The position numbers and the translations under genes are program-made. Under the pieces are notes generated by a model that did no database searches, was not told the origin of the DNA, and saw nothing but the letters and a program-made list of their open reading frames with translations. From Hyphomicrobiales bacterium (GTDB taxonomy: Bacteria > Pseudomonadota > Alphaproteobacteria > Rhizobiales > Rhizobiaceae), in the NCBI GenBank assembly GCA_900473795.1, contig UCMT01000013.1:106797-170796 (forward strand): a stretch of DNA of 64,000 bases, given 5' to 3'. Positions 45,099 to 53,988 of this stretch are shown here, in pieces. Each line of letters begins with the position of its first letter. Position 1 is the stretch's first letter.

Positions 45099-45836
45099 AT
45101 GACTGACCAACAGGCATTCTTTGACCTGCTGGACATTATGGAAAACGAGAAACTCGTTGAAGCAAAACGGTTTTTCGCCCTGATGCGCAGCACATTCAGT
45201 ATTGCAAATCTACTTTACGCAGATGTTGATATATTAACATCTGGCTTCGTCATACACAGGCTCCACCACACGTTCAACGTCAGCGCGGTCAGAACCTATA
45301 TCGATGAAGGATTTCTGCAGATCGACCCGGTCCTTCGCTTGATCATAGGTGGTGTCAGGCCGGTAGACTGGGCGACCGCCCGCAAGCTTCACCCCGAAAG
45401 CGAACCACTCTTTTCCGCGCTGACTCGGCTCGAGGCTGGGACCGACGGCGTAACCCTGCCGCTCGCGACGCCGACGCGCCGCCTTGCTTTTCTGGCGATC
45501 CATGCCGATGTCCCGCCGGAGGAGTGGCCGGCCTACCGGCGCTGCCACCTGCGGGATTTTCAACTGCTCGCAAATCTGTTTCATGCCTCCCTTCTGGAAA
45601 ACGACGACCGGATTCACCTCTCCGAGCATGGTGACAAGACACTGACCCATCGGGAGACCGAAGTGCTCGGCTGGGCAGCGGCCGGCAAGAGCTACTGGGA
45701 AATCGGCACCATCCTCGGCATTTCCGAGCGCACCGTCCGCTTTTTCATGACCAATGCCCGCCGCAAGCTGAACGTCGTCTCCAACACACAGGCTGTAGCC
45801 CAGGCCGTCCGGCGCGATCTTATCCCGACTTTTTGA
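45099..45836 (+). CDS. sinR: LuxR-family quorum-sensing regulator (SinR-like)
   Basis: 245 residues. The N-terminal autoinducer-binding domain (about 20-165) contains YIDEGFLQIDPVL with the conserved Asp-Pro, and VDWATA. The C-terminal LuxR helix-turn-helix (about 180-240) has LTHRETEVLGWAAAGKSYWEIGTILGIS. It lies upstream of an AHL synthase gene in the same direction with a lux box between. The order malic enzyme - luxR - luxI recalls the Sinorhizobium dme/sinR/sinI region, which is why I use the symbol. The upstream 135 bases are strongly AT-rich. Confidence 0.88.
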   Translation: MTDQQAFFDLLDIMENEKLVEAKRFFALMRSTFSIANLLYADVDILTSGFVIHRLHHTFNVSAVRTYIDEGFLQIDPVLRLIIGGVRPVDWATARKLHPESEPLFSALTRLEAGTDGVTLPLATPTRRLAFLAIHADVPPEEWPAYRRCHLRDFQLLANLFHASLLENDDRIHLSEHGDKTLTHRETEVLGWAAAGKSYWEIGTILGISERTVRFFMTNARRKLNVVSNTQAVAQAVRRDLIPTF

Positions 45837-45898
45837 CTCGACCGAGCAGCTTCCTTCAAGCCGCTCCCAATCCATTTCCTGGGCCGGAATAGCCAACT

Positions 45899-45922
45899 CA
45901 GTGCGTCCAAAAGGACGCACTG
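45899..45922. repeat. Perfect hairpin between the luxR and luxI genes
   Basis: CAGTGCGTCC (45899-45908) and GGACGCACTG (45913-45922) form a 10-bp perfect stem with loop AAAA. It lies 63 bases after the regulator stop and 31 bases before the lux box. A weak T-run (ATTT) follows, so it may be a terminator or an RNA-stability element. Confidence 0.75.
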
Positions 45923-45952
45923 GATTTCAGCATATAGCGACGTGCATTAGAA

Positions 45953-45972
45953 ACCTGTCACTACCGACAGTT
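45953..45972 (+). promoter_or_regulatory. lux box upstream of the AHL synthase gene
   Basis: ACCTGT, eight bases, ACAGTT. The dyad matches the classical 20-bp lux box (ACCTGT-N8-ACAGGT) at all but one half-site position. It lies 62 bases before the synthase start, where a LuxR-type activator would contact RNA polymerase. Confidence 0.75.
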
Positions 45973-46034
45973 TTGCCGAACACCGATCACTGACAGCATT
46001 TGCTCCTCGCATTGGCGATTACAGGAGCAAAAAA

Positions 46035-46679
46035 ATGATCAGGATTTTTAACCGCAACAGCCGCAAACAGTATCCTCAGGACATCGACGCCATGTTCAGG
46101 CTGCGCAAGCGCGTTTTCCACGATCTGCTGAAATGGGATGTGTCGGTACGCGGCGATTGGGAGATCGACCACTACGACGACGCCAACCCGCTTTACGTCC
46201 TGTCCTATTCGGACGAGACCGGACTCCTGCGCGGCGCGCTGAGGCTGCTTCCAACATTGGGGCCAAACATGCTCGACGACACGTTCCCGATCCTGCTCGG
46301 CGACAATCCCGAGATCCGCAGCGCCGCCATCTGGGAATCCAGCCGTTTCTGCATCGACCCCACAATCTCGCAGGATCGCGGCTCCAACCAGGTGACGATC
46401 GCCGCGGCGGAGCTGATGTGCGGTGTCGGGGAACTCGGACTGTCCTCCGGCCTCAGCCATATCGTCACCGTAACGGACGTTTTCCTGGAGCGGATGTTCC
46501 GCCGCATGGGTTGCCCGGGAGAGCGCATCGGCGAACCGCAGCGCATCGGCTCGGTCTATGCCGTCGCCGTCGCCTGGGATGTAACGACCGAACTGCTGGA
46601 GACAATGAAAGCCATCGCCGAAATCGGCGGATCGGTTCTCGAAAGACCGATGTCGCTCGAACACGCCCGCGCGGCCTGA
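46035..46679 (+). CDS. sinI: Acyl-homoserine-lactone synthase (SinI-like)
   Basis: 214 residues, LuxI family. It makes N-acyl-homoserine lactone from S-adenosylmethionine and acyl carrier protein. All invariant positions are seen: Arg 24, Phe 28, Trp 34, Asp 45, Asp 48, Arg 70, Phe 84, Glu 101 and Arg 104. AGGAG lies 7 bases before the ATG. The upstream lux box points to activation by the neighbouring LuxR protein. Acyl chain length cannot be read; Sinorhizobium SinI makes long chains. Confidence 0.94.
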   Translation: MIRIFNRNSRKQYPQDIDAMFRLRKRVFHDLLKWDVSVRGDWEIDHYDDANPLYVLSYSDETGLLRGALRLLPTLGPNMLDDTFPILLGDNPEIRSAAIWESSRFCIDPTISQDRGSNQVTIAAAELMCGVGELGLSSGLSHIVTVTDVFLERMFRRMGCPGERIGEPQRIGSVYAVAVAWDVTTELLETMKAIAEIGGSVLERPMSLEHARAA

Positions 46680-46688
46680 CGCCCGTTC

Positions 46689-46716
46689 CCGGAGGGCCGC
46701 GGCCGCGGCTCTCCGG
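46689..46716. terminator. 28-bp quasi-palindrome after the AHL synthase gene
   Basis: Fourteen pairs (one G-T) close on themselves: CCGGAGGGCCGCGG with CCGCGGCTCTCCGG. It lies 10 bases after the stop and can form a very stable hairpin, but there is no T-run, so it may block RNA decay as much as stop transcription. Confidence 0.6.
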
Positions 46717-46866
46717 CCACATCGGCGGAATTTCCTTGGGCTCGCGTTAACGCTGGCGCGCAGACTGCGTTGCGCCTCTTTCGAATGGCGGTATGATAGG
46801 CACATGGCTAGGAGTGCGGGCAGCCGCACCCGCTGGATTGCCGCTTCGCTCAGACGAGAGAAAACA

Positions 46867-47937
46867 GTGATTTTCCGTTCGGTTCGCTTCGCGGCGCTTA
46901 TCGCTCCGCTTCTTATGGTCATGGCGGCCACGGCTGACGCATCGACGGTGTGCGAACGGCTGAATGCGCGGCTGTCGAACTTGCCGAAGGTCATCGCCTC
47001 CAATGCCAATCTGCGCGACTATGCCGCGGCCATTTCGCGCCAGAATCTCGAGCTGCGCAAGGCGCGCAGCGACCGGCGACGTCTCGGATGCAGTTCCGGC
47101 AGCGTGATTGTCGTCGGTGGCCCGAACGACGAGGCCTGCGCAGGTCTGGACTCGATGGTCGCTCGAATGGAGATGGATCTCGAAACGCTGAAGGCTCGCC
47201 GCCATATCGCCGCCGGCGGTGACATCGACATCAGCCGCCGCCGGATCATGGATGCCCTCGATGTCAATCGCTGCGCCGAAAAACAGGACGAGATCCTGAG
47301 AGCGGCGGCGGAAGAACCCGAAATCCATCGCAACATTCTCAGCGACCTGCCGCCGATCGGCGAAAGCGATCCGGACTTGCGCGGCAGTGCCGATGTCTCC
47401 GGTTTTACCGACCCGGGTGATGGCTATGGCGGCAGCCTGCGGACATTGTGCGTTCGCACCTGCGACGGCGCTTTCTTCCCGATCTCGTCGAGCGCCACGC
47501 CCGCCGATTTCCAGCGTGATGCCGAGGCTTGCCAGCGTCGATGCCCGGGTGCGGAAACGGCGCTCTACTACCATGCGCTTGAGACCGAAGAGACGGATCA
47601 GATGGTCTCGGCGTCCACGGGCGAGCCTTATAGCGAACTGCCGACGGCTTTCGCCTATAAGACACGGGACTTCGGCAAACCCGGCCAGTGCGGCTGTGCA
47701 CCCGCCCGGCAGACCGCGACGAACCAGAGCACGCCGACAGATGGCAGCGGTGTTCTTGAAACCCGGACCCACAAGACTGACAAGGCGCAGGCAAAGGCGA
47801 CGATTGCGGACCGTGCCTATGATCCGCAGAACACCAAGGTACGCGTTGTCGGTCCGAGCTTCCTGCCGGCTCAAGAATCGTCGATCGACCTCAGGCATCC
47901 GTCCGGCCCCGGATACCAGCCGCAGCAAATCAACTGA
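46867..47937 (+). CDS. Secreted DUF2865-family protein
   Basis: 356 residues from the GTG start. A signal peptide (FRSVRFAALIAPLLMVMAATADA) precedes a helical region with several Cys. The DUF2865 core follows (TLCVRTCDGAFFPISSSATP, FQRDAEACQRRCPG, ETALYYHALE), then a polar C-terminus. The function of the family is unknown; it is common in Rhizobiales. I prefer the GTG at 46867 because it starts directly at the signal peptide; the ATG at 46804 would add 21 Arg-rich residues. Its stop abuts the stop of the convergent bluB. Confidence 0.8.
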   Translation: MIFRSVRFAALIAPLLMVMAATADASTVCERLNARLSNLPKVIASNANLRDYAAAISRQNLELRKARSDRRRLGCSSGSVIVVGGPNDEACAGLDSMVARMEMDLETLKARRHIAAGGDIDISRRRIMDALDVNRCAEKQDEILRAAAEEPEIHRNILSDLPPIGESDPDLRGSADVSGFTDPGDGYGGSLRTLCVRTCDGAFFPISSSATPADFQRDAEACQRRCPGAETALYYHALETEETDQMVSASTGEPYSELPTAFAYKTRDFGKPGQCGCAPARQTATNQSTPTDGSGVLETRTHKTDKAQAKATIADRAYDPQNTKVRVVGPSFLPAQESSIDLRHPSGPGYQPQQIN

Positions 47938-48880
<943 letters not shown>

Positions 48881-48892
48881 AATAAAGGCATA

Positions 48893-48919
48893 GCGGGCCG
48901 CCGAATGCAAGCGGCCCGC
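48893..48919 (-). terminator. Hairpin after the SDR gene
   Basis: GCGGGCCGC (48893-48901) pairs with GCGGCCCGC (48911-48919), 9-base loop, just past the SDR stop on the minus strand. The following minus-strand bases are TATGCCTTT, a poor T-run. Confidence 0.65.
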
Positions 48920-48928
48920 CTGTTCTCC

Positions 48929-49750
48929 TTACAAAGCGGCAACCGGATGCGGCGAGCCGTCATAGGCTCCCCAGATCGATTGATCGAAGCAGATGACCGA
49001 GCCGGTCATCAGACCGGATTCGGCTGACGACAGGTAGGCGCAGGCCCGCGCCACCTCCGCGGGATCGACCAGACGGCCGAAGGGCTGGCTCGCCGCCGCC
49101 TTTTCCAGCCAGTCGCTGGCCGCCCCGTGAAACTCGCGCTGGATGCGATCCTCGCCTTCCGACGCCATCCAGCCGATGTTGAGCCCATTGACGCGGATGC
49201 GGTTGCGCAGCACCGCATAGGCGGTGTTCTTGGTCAGCGTTTCCAGCGCCCCCTTGGAGGCGCAATAGGCCGAGATGAACGGCTGGCCGGCCTTGGCCGA
49301 CATCGAGCCGATATTGACGATGGTACCCTCGATATGTTCACGCCGCATGATCTTGATCGTCTCCTGCATCAGGAAGAACGGCGCGCGCACGTTGACGGCG
49401 AACATCCGGTCGAACAATTCAGGACTGGTGTCGAGGATGGTGCCGCGATCGGTAATCGCGGCCGCGTTGACCAATGCATCGACACGGCCGAACTCAGCGT
49501 CACAGGCCGCGACGACCTTGCGTGCATCCTCCACTTCGCCGAGATCCGCCTGGACGTAGATCACTTTCGCGCCGGTCGTCTCGCCGATCTCGGCCGCCTT
49601 GGCCTCGCCTTTCTTAGCATTGCGCCCGCAGATAACGATGCCCGCGGCACCCCGCTCGGCAAACAGGTTCGCAATCGTCGCCCCGAGCCCCTGCGTGCCA
49701 CCGGTGACGATAGCGATCTTGCCGTCGAGCCGACCATAATCCTTGCTCAT
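48929..49750 (-). CDS. SDR-family oxidoreductase
   Basis: 273 residues, classical short-chain dehydrogenase. The cofactor motif TGGTQGLGATIA is at the N-terminus, NAAA in the middle, and the catalytic Ser and Tyr-x3-Lys are in NIGSMS and YCASK. GGAGGAAACGG precedes the ATG. It follows the dioxygenase gene by 90 bases with a strong hairpin in between. The pair is divergent from a LacI-type regulator, suggesting a small catabolic unit for a sugar-like compound; the substrate is unknown. Confidence 0.9.
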   Translation of the reverse strand: MSKDYGRLDGKIAIVTGGTQGLGATIANLFAERGAAGIVICGRNAKKGEAKAAEIGETTGAKVIYVQADLGEVEDARKVVAACDAEFGRVDALVNAAAITDRGTILDTSPELFDRMFAVNVRAPFFLMQETIKIMRREHIEGTIVNIGSMSAKAGQPFISAYCASKGALETLTKNTAYAVLRNRIRVNGLNIGWMASEGEDRIQREFHGAASDWLEKAAASQPFGRLVDPAEVARACAYLSSAESGLMTGSVICFDQSIWGAYDGSPHPVAAL

Positions 49751-49788
49751 TCCGTTTCCTCCGTTTTTAGATATATCGATGACGCGAA

Positions 49789-49819
49789 AAACTTCCGTCC
49801 GGAAACCGGACGGAAGTTT
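49789..49819 (-). terminator. Intrinsic terminator between the dioxygenase and SDR genes
   Basis: A perfect 14-bp stem (49789-49802 / 49806-49819, AAACTTCCGTCCGG) with a 3-base loop. On the minus strand the right arm ends GTTTTT, a proper U-tract. It should stop much of the dioxygenase transcript before the SDR gene. Confidence 0.88.
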
Positions 49820-49840
49820 GGCATGCCGGGTGCGCCGGCG

Positions 49841-51034
49841 TCAGCTCAGTTTCTTCTCTGCCTGCGCCGCAAGTGCGTCTGCGAAGGCGGCCGCGTCCCA
49901 GCCGCCGGCCAGCGCTTCATGCATCAACTGCGACTGTGTCTTGGGCGCCAGGCCCCCCAATGGCGGATCGCGGTCAAGATTGGTGGGGAACGAGTACCCC
50001 TCCGCGCAGGACGCAATCGCATTGGCCGCTTGCGCCGGCGACAGCCGCCCGTCCGCGAGCATGACTTTCAGCGCCGGATAAAGCCTTGCGCTCATCCGCT
50101 CCCGGTTGACCGTCTCCATCGCCCGACCAAAGGCCGAGGAGACCTGCAGCAGGTTGGCGACGCGCTTGATATCGGCCGACCGATTGGTGCCGGCGGCGTG
50201 GAAGAGCGCCGGGTTGAAGAACACCAGATCCCCTTTCGAGAGCGGCAGTTGCACGTGATGCCTGTCGAAGTAGTCGCGAAACTCCTCTCGTTTCAGCGCG
50301 AGATACCCGGGGACATAGGTCTGGCTGTAGGGCAGGAACAGCGTCGGCCCGCTTTCCAGCGGCATGTCGCAATGTGCAACCGCCCCCTGCAGTGTCAGCA
50401 CCGGCGACAACCGGTGCACATGCGCTGGAAACTGCTCGATCACGGCCGACGTCTGGAAGCCGAGATGGTAGTCGCGATGGGCCGATTGTGCCGCCCCGCC
50501 CGGATTGACCCGATTGACCTGCGCGGTCATCTGATAGCTCGGTCCGAGCCAGGCTTCGCTGACGAGCGCAATCAGCGCATTGCCATAATAGGCCGCGAAA
50601 TTCTCCGGATCCTTCAGGCAGTGCTTTTCCAGCGAATTCCAGATGCGGTCATTGGCGCCCGGCTTGGCGAAGTGATCGCCGCCGCCCGTGCTTGTGCGGT
50701 GCTGCTCGTTGATGATCTCGTCGAAAATGCCGCTCGCCGTGTCGATGACCGCCGTGTCCTCGAAAGCCCGCTTCAGGACGATGACGCCCGGCCCCATCGC
50801 GAAGGCCTCGCAGAGTTCTGCCAGCACCGCGCGGCGCCCCTCACCTGTGGCCGCCGTCTTCAGAACACTGGCACCGTCATAGATCAGCACGTTTTTCTCG
50901 ACGCTGGCCGCATGCGGATAATCGCTAAGCTGCGTCGTCCGCTCCACCTCGCGTCGGAAATCCTCCAGGTCGCAGGCAGCCTCCGTCAGCCAGACCCGAT
51001 CCGCCCGCTGCTTCGATGCATTGTCGGTTTTCAT
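49841..51034 (-). CDS. Phytanoyl-CoA dioxygenase-family Fe(II)/2-oxoglutarate oxygenase
   Basis: 397 residues. The cupin-like oxygenase core is visible: HxD iron ligands in SAHRDYHLG, DMPLESGPTLFLPYSQ, and the distal His and 2-oxoglutarate Arg in FFNPALFHAAGTNRSADIKR. The C-terminal ~90 residues are an additional helical part. GGAGGA precedes the ATG. Divergent from the LacI-type regulator 101 bases away, by which it is probably controlled. The substrate is not known; members of this family hydroxylate lipids, sugars and other small molecules. Confidence 0.85.
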   Translation of the reverse strand: MKTDNASKQRADRVWLTEAACDLEDFRREVERTTQLSDYPHAASVEKNVLIYDGASVLKTAATGEGRRAVLAELCEAFAMGPGVIVLKRAFEDTAVIDTASGIFDEIINEQHRTSTGGGDHFAKPGANDRIWNSLEKHCLKDPENFAAYYGNALIALVSEAWLGPSYQMTAQVNRVNPGGAAQSAHRDYHLGFQTSAVIEQFPAHVHRLSPVLTLQGAVAHCDMPLESGPTLFLPYSQTYVPGYLALKREEFRDYFDRHHVQLPLSKGDLVFFNPALFHAAGTNRSADIKRVANLLQVSSAFGRAMETVNRERMSARLYPALKVMLADGRLSPAQAANAIASCAEGYSFPTNLDRDPPLGGLAPKTQSQLMHEALAGGWDAAAFADALAAQAEKKLS

Positions 51035-51135
51035 CCTTTTCCTCCGCCGGATGCCGTTCGATGGCCTGACTATACGGGGTGGAGAAATCTGATATAGAGC
51101 AGAAACCCATCAAAAAACCATCAGGACGGGACCGA

Positions 51136-52164
51136 ATGGCGCACGAATTTCTGGTCAAGGACATTGCCTTCCAGGCAGGCCTGAGCACCGCGACCGTCGA
51201 TCGCGTCCTGAACGGCCGCCAAGGCGTGCGCAAGCAGACCGAACTGCGCGTGCGCGCCGCCATCCGGGAACTGGAGAAACAGCAGTCCGGCATGGAGGTT
51301 TCGGGGCGGAAGTTCGGCATCGATATCGTCATGGAGGCACCGCAGCGGTTCACCAACACGGTCCGGGACGCCTTCGAAAGCGAGGCTCTGACTTTCCTGC
51401 CGACGATTTTTCGCTCGCGTTTTCATTTTGCCGAATCCATGCGGCCGTACGAGATCGTTCAGCTGCTCGACCGAATTCGCCTGCGCGGCACCGACGGCAT
51501 CGTGCTGAAGGCGCCCGACGTTGCCGATATCAGCGCCGCCGTCGCCCGGCTCGAACAATCCGGCATTCCCGTCGTGACGCTGGTGACCGACCTGCCGAAC
51601 GCACCGCGCATCGCCTATGCCGGAGCAGACAACAGGGCGGCGGGAGAGACGGCCGCCTATCTGCTCGGTGAGCGGCTCGCTGGACACCCGGCGGTCGTCT
51701 TGGTGACGCTTTCAAGCAGTCGGTTCCGGGGCGAGGAGGAGCGCGAGATCGGTTTCCGCCGAACCTTGCGCGACCGCTACCCGTCGATCGGCGTCGTGGA
51801 GATCAGCGAAGGTCTCGGGCGCGACGAAGCGACCGGCGCCCTTGCGGCAGGGGCGTTGTCCGCCAATCCGGGCATCAACGCCGTCTATTCGATCGGCGGC
51901 GGCAACCGCGCAGTCCTTGGCGCTTTTGCGGCGGCCGGCAGGCCCTGCACCGTTTTCGTGGCGCATGATCTCGATGCGGACAATCTCGATCTGCTGCGGA
52001 GCGGGCAAATCCACTTCATTCTCCACCACGACCTGAAAGCCGACGTGCGCACGGCCTTCCGTGCGATCATGAGCGGCCGCGGAGCGCTTGCCAGCTCGGG
52101 AGGACCGCAGCTTTCGGCTGTGGAAGTCATCACCCCCTACAACATACCCGCATGGGTGCGTTAG
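51136..52164 (+). CDS. LacI-family transcriptional regulator
   Basis: 342 residues. The N-terminal LacI helix-turn-helix (VKDIAFQAGLSTATVDRVLNGRQGVR) is followed by a periplasmic-binding-protein-like sensor domain with GTDGIVLKAPDV, AYAGADNRAAGETAAYLLGERL and VFVAHDLDADN. AGGACGGG precedes the ATG at 51136; an upstream in-frame ATG at 51079 is less well supported. It probably represses the divergent dioxygenase/SDR genes and responds to a sugar-like ligand. Confidence 0.9.
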   Translation: MAHEFLVKDIAFQAGLSTATVDRVLNGRQGVRKQTELRVRAAIRELEKQQSGMEVSGRKFGIDIVMEAPQRFTNTVRDAFESEALTFLPTIFRSRFHFAESMRPYEIVQLLDRIRLRGTDGIVLKAPDVADISAAVARLEQSGIPVVTLVTDLPNAPRIAYAGADNRAAGETAAYLLGERLAGHPAVVLVTLSSSRFRGEEEREIGFRRTLRDRYPSIGVVEISEGLGRDEATGALAAGALSANPGINAVYSIGGGNRAVLGAFAAAGRPCTVFVAHDLDADNLDLLRSGQIHFILHHDLKADVRTAFRAIMSGRGALASSGGPQLSAVEVITPYNIPAWVR

Positions 52165-52283
52165 GCGCGTGGACGCGATTGCGGCCGCGGTTCTTGGCGA
52201 ATACCTTGCAAGGAGAACGGGAAATTTCGCCTAAGCAAGCTGGTCGGAAAACCGTTACTTTTGTAGTAATCAGTAATCCCATA

Positions 52284-53030
52284 TCACGCGGAAATGAGTG
52301 CGATCCTCGGCTCCACACGCACGTACATCCCTTTTTCACGCAGCTCCAAATCCAGTGAGTGCTCCTTACCAAGAAGTTTTGTCAAGGTGCCCGAGCCATA
52401 GGACTTTGTCGTGAAGTTTGGATCAACCACACGCAAAGCCTTTCCCAACCTCCCAATTGAGACCCATCCATTGTCCGTATCGGCACCAAGGGTTTTGATT
52501 GCGGCGCTTACCAATGACAGCAATCCCTGTAGTTTTGCCGGCTGCTCCTGCGGTTTCGCTTGAGGCTTCGAGGTCGTGGCAACTGGCACCGGAATTGCGG
52601 CAGGCTGACCGACGACATGAAAGGCATCGCAGCTTTGACGAAACGATGTGGATGCCTGCTTCGTGCCGATGCCGACGACGCGCTTGCCGGCTCCACGCAG
52701 ATGGATGGCAAGCGGCGTGAAATCACCGTCTGAGGATACCAGGCAGAAGACATCGGCCCTGTTGGCAAACATCAGCTCCACCGCGTCGATCGTCATGCGC
52801 ATGTCACTGAAATTCTTGGCCCTGTTCGGGCTAGAGACCTGGATGGTGTCAACCGCATGGGCCGCTGCCGCGACAAGCCAGCCTGTGCCCCGCCCTTGGG
52901 CAAAATCGCCGTAAGCGCGCCGCGCAACCGTCGCTCCATAGGCGCGCGCTTCACGCAGAACAGGCTCGGCCATATCGCCCGGTACATTTTCTGCATCGAT
53001 CAGCACGGCAACTCGGTGATGAATGGCCAT
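52284..53030 (-). CDS. NYN-domain nuclease-like protein with a C-terminal LOTUS domain
   Basis: 248 residues. The N-terminal NYN (PIN-like) domain has the acidic residues of a metal nuclease: VLIDAEN at the start, FSDMRMTIDAVELM and VSSDGDFTPLAIHLR. A Pro/Gln-rich linker (about 147-165) leads to a C-terminal OST-HTH/LOTUS domain (ISIGRL-like NGWVSIGRLGKALRVVDPNF, YGSGTLTKLL), which in other proteins binds RNA. The ATG at 53030 follows AGGGGCAGGA. Single gene. RNA cleavage or processing is inference from the domains. Confidence 0.85.
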   Translation of the reverse strand: MAIHHRVAVLIDAENVPGDMAEPVLREARAYGATVARRAYGDFAQGRGTGWLVAAAAHAVDTIQVSSPNRAKNFSDMRMTIDAVELMFANRADVFCLVSSDGDFTPLAIHLRGAGKRVVGIGTKQASTSFRQSCDAFHVVGQPAAIPVPVATTSKPQAKPQEQPAKLQGLLSLVSAAIKTLGADTDNGWVSIGRLGKALRVVDPNFTTKSYGSGTLTKLLGKEHSLDLELREKGMYVRVEPRIALISA

Positions 53031-53137
53031 TCCTGCCCCTTGTTTTAGCAAGAAACAAAACAATAGGGGCCGGATTGATTGCGCGCAAGCCTCAACGCAA
53101 CCCTAGAAAGAGGTATCTCATTACTTACTAAATACGA

Positions 53138-53965
53138 TCAGGATGCCGGCTGATACCGCACGAAGGCGAACGCCTTGCCGTCGGGCGACCAGTTGGGCAC
53201 GTTGATGGTGCCCTGCCCGCCGAACAGTTCGAACAGGACGCGGGCATTGCCACCGTCCGGGTCCATCAACCGCAGCCGTACGTCGAGGTCGCGCGGATGG
53301 TCGAAGACGTCGCCGTCATAGGAGAGCACAAGCAGGTGCTGTCCGTCGGGCGACGGATGCGGAAACCAGTCGCCGAATTCACTGTCGGTGATGCGCGTGA
53401 CATCCGAACCGTCCGGGCGGACACGCCAGATCTGCATGCGCCCGGTCCGGCTGGAATTGAAGTAGATCCACTCCCCGTCATGGCTGTAGTCGGGGCCGTC
53501 GTTGCGGCCCTCGCCAAAGGTCAGCCGCGTTTCGTCGCCGCCGGTCACCGGGATCGTGTAGATATCGAAGACCTGGTCGCGAATACCGCAATAGGCAAGC
53601 GTCGTTCCATCCGGCGACCAGCCGTGCCAATAGGACGGCCTGTTCTGCGTTACCTGTCTCGGCTGACCGCCCGTCGCCGGAAGCGTATAGATGGTGGAGG
53701 CGCCGAACTCGGCCTTGTCGCTGATGACGATCGTCTTGCCGTCGGGCGAGATGCCGTGGTCGTTGTTGCAGGTGCGGGCAAAACCGGTGTCGATCAACGC
53801 CGGTGCGCCACCCGCAAGCGGCAGCCGGTAGAGCAGCCCGTCGCCATTGATGACGAGCGATTGCCCATCGGGCGACCAGTTCGGCGCCTCGACCAGTTGC
53901 TCCGTCTGCCAGAGGACCCGGCTTTCGCCGGTCTCAAGCGTATAGATTTCGACCGAACTGCGCAT
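53138..53965 (-). CDS. TolB-like beta-propeller (PD40 repeat) protein
   Basis: 275 residues with about five to six PD40/WD40-like repeats, marked by WSPDGQSL, ISPDGKTI, WSPDGTTL, YSHDGEWIYF, PSPDGQHLLVL and WSPDGKAFAF. It resembles the propeller of TolB but lacks a signal peptide and the TolB N-terminal domain, so it is probably cytosolic. It lies 23 bases after nadE on the same strand and is likely co-transcribed. Function unknown. Confidence 0.82.
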   Translation of the reverse strand: MRSSVEIYTLETGESRVLWQTEQLVEAPNWSPDGQSLVINGDGLLYRLPLAGGAPALIDTGFARTCNNDHGISPDGKTIVISDKAEFGASTIYTLPATGGQPRQVTQNRPSYWHGWSPDGTTLAYCGIRDQVFDIYTIPVTGGDETRLTFGEGRNDGPDYSHDGEWIYFNSSRTGRMQIWRVRPDGSDVTRITDSEFGDWFPHPSPDGQHLLVLSYDGDVFDHPRDLDVRLRLMDPDGGNARVLFELFGGQGTINVPNWSPDGKAFAFVRYQPAS

Positions 53966-53988
53966 GTCGCCTCCTGCGGTTCCTCGTT

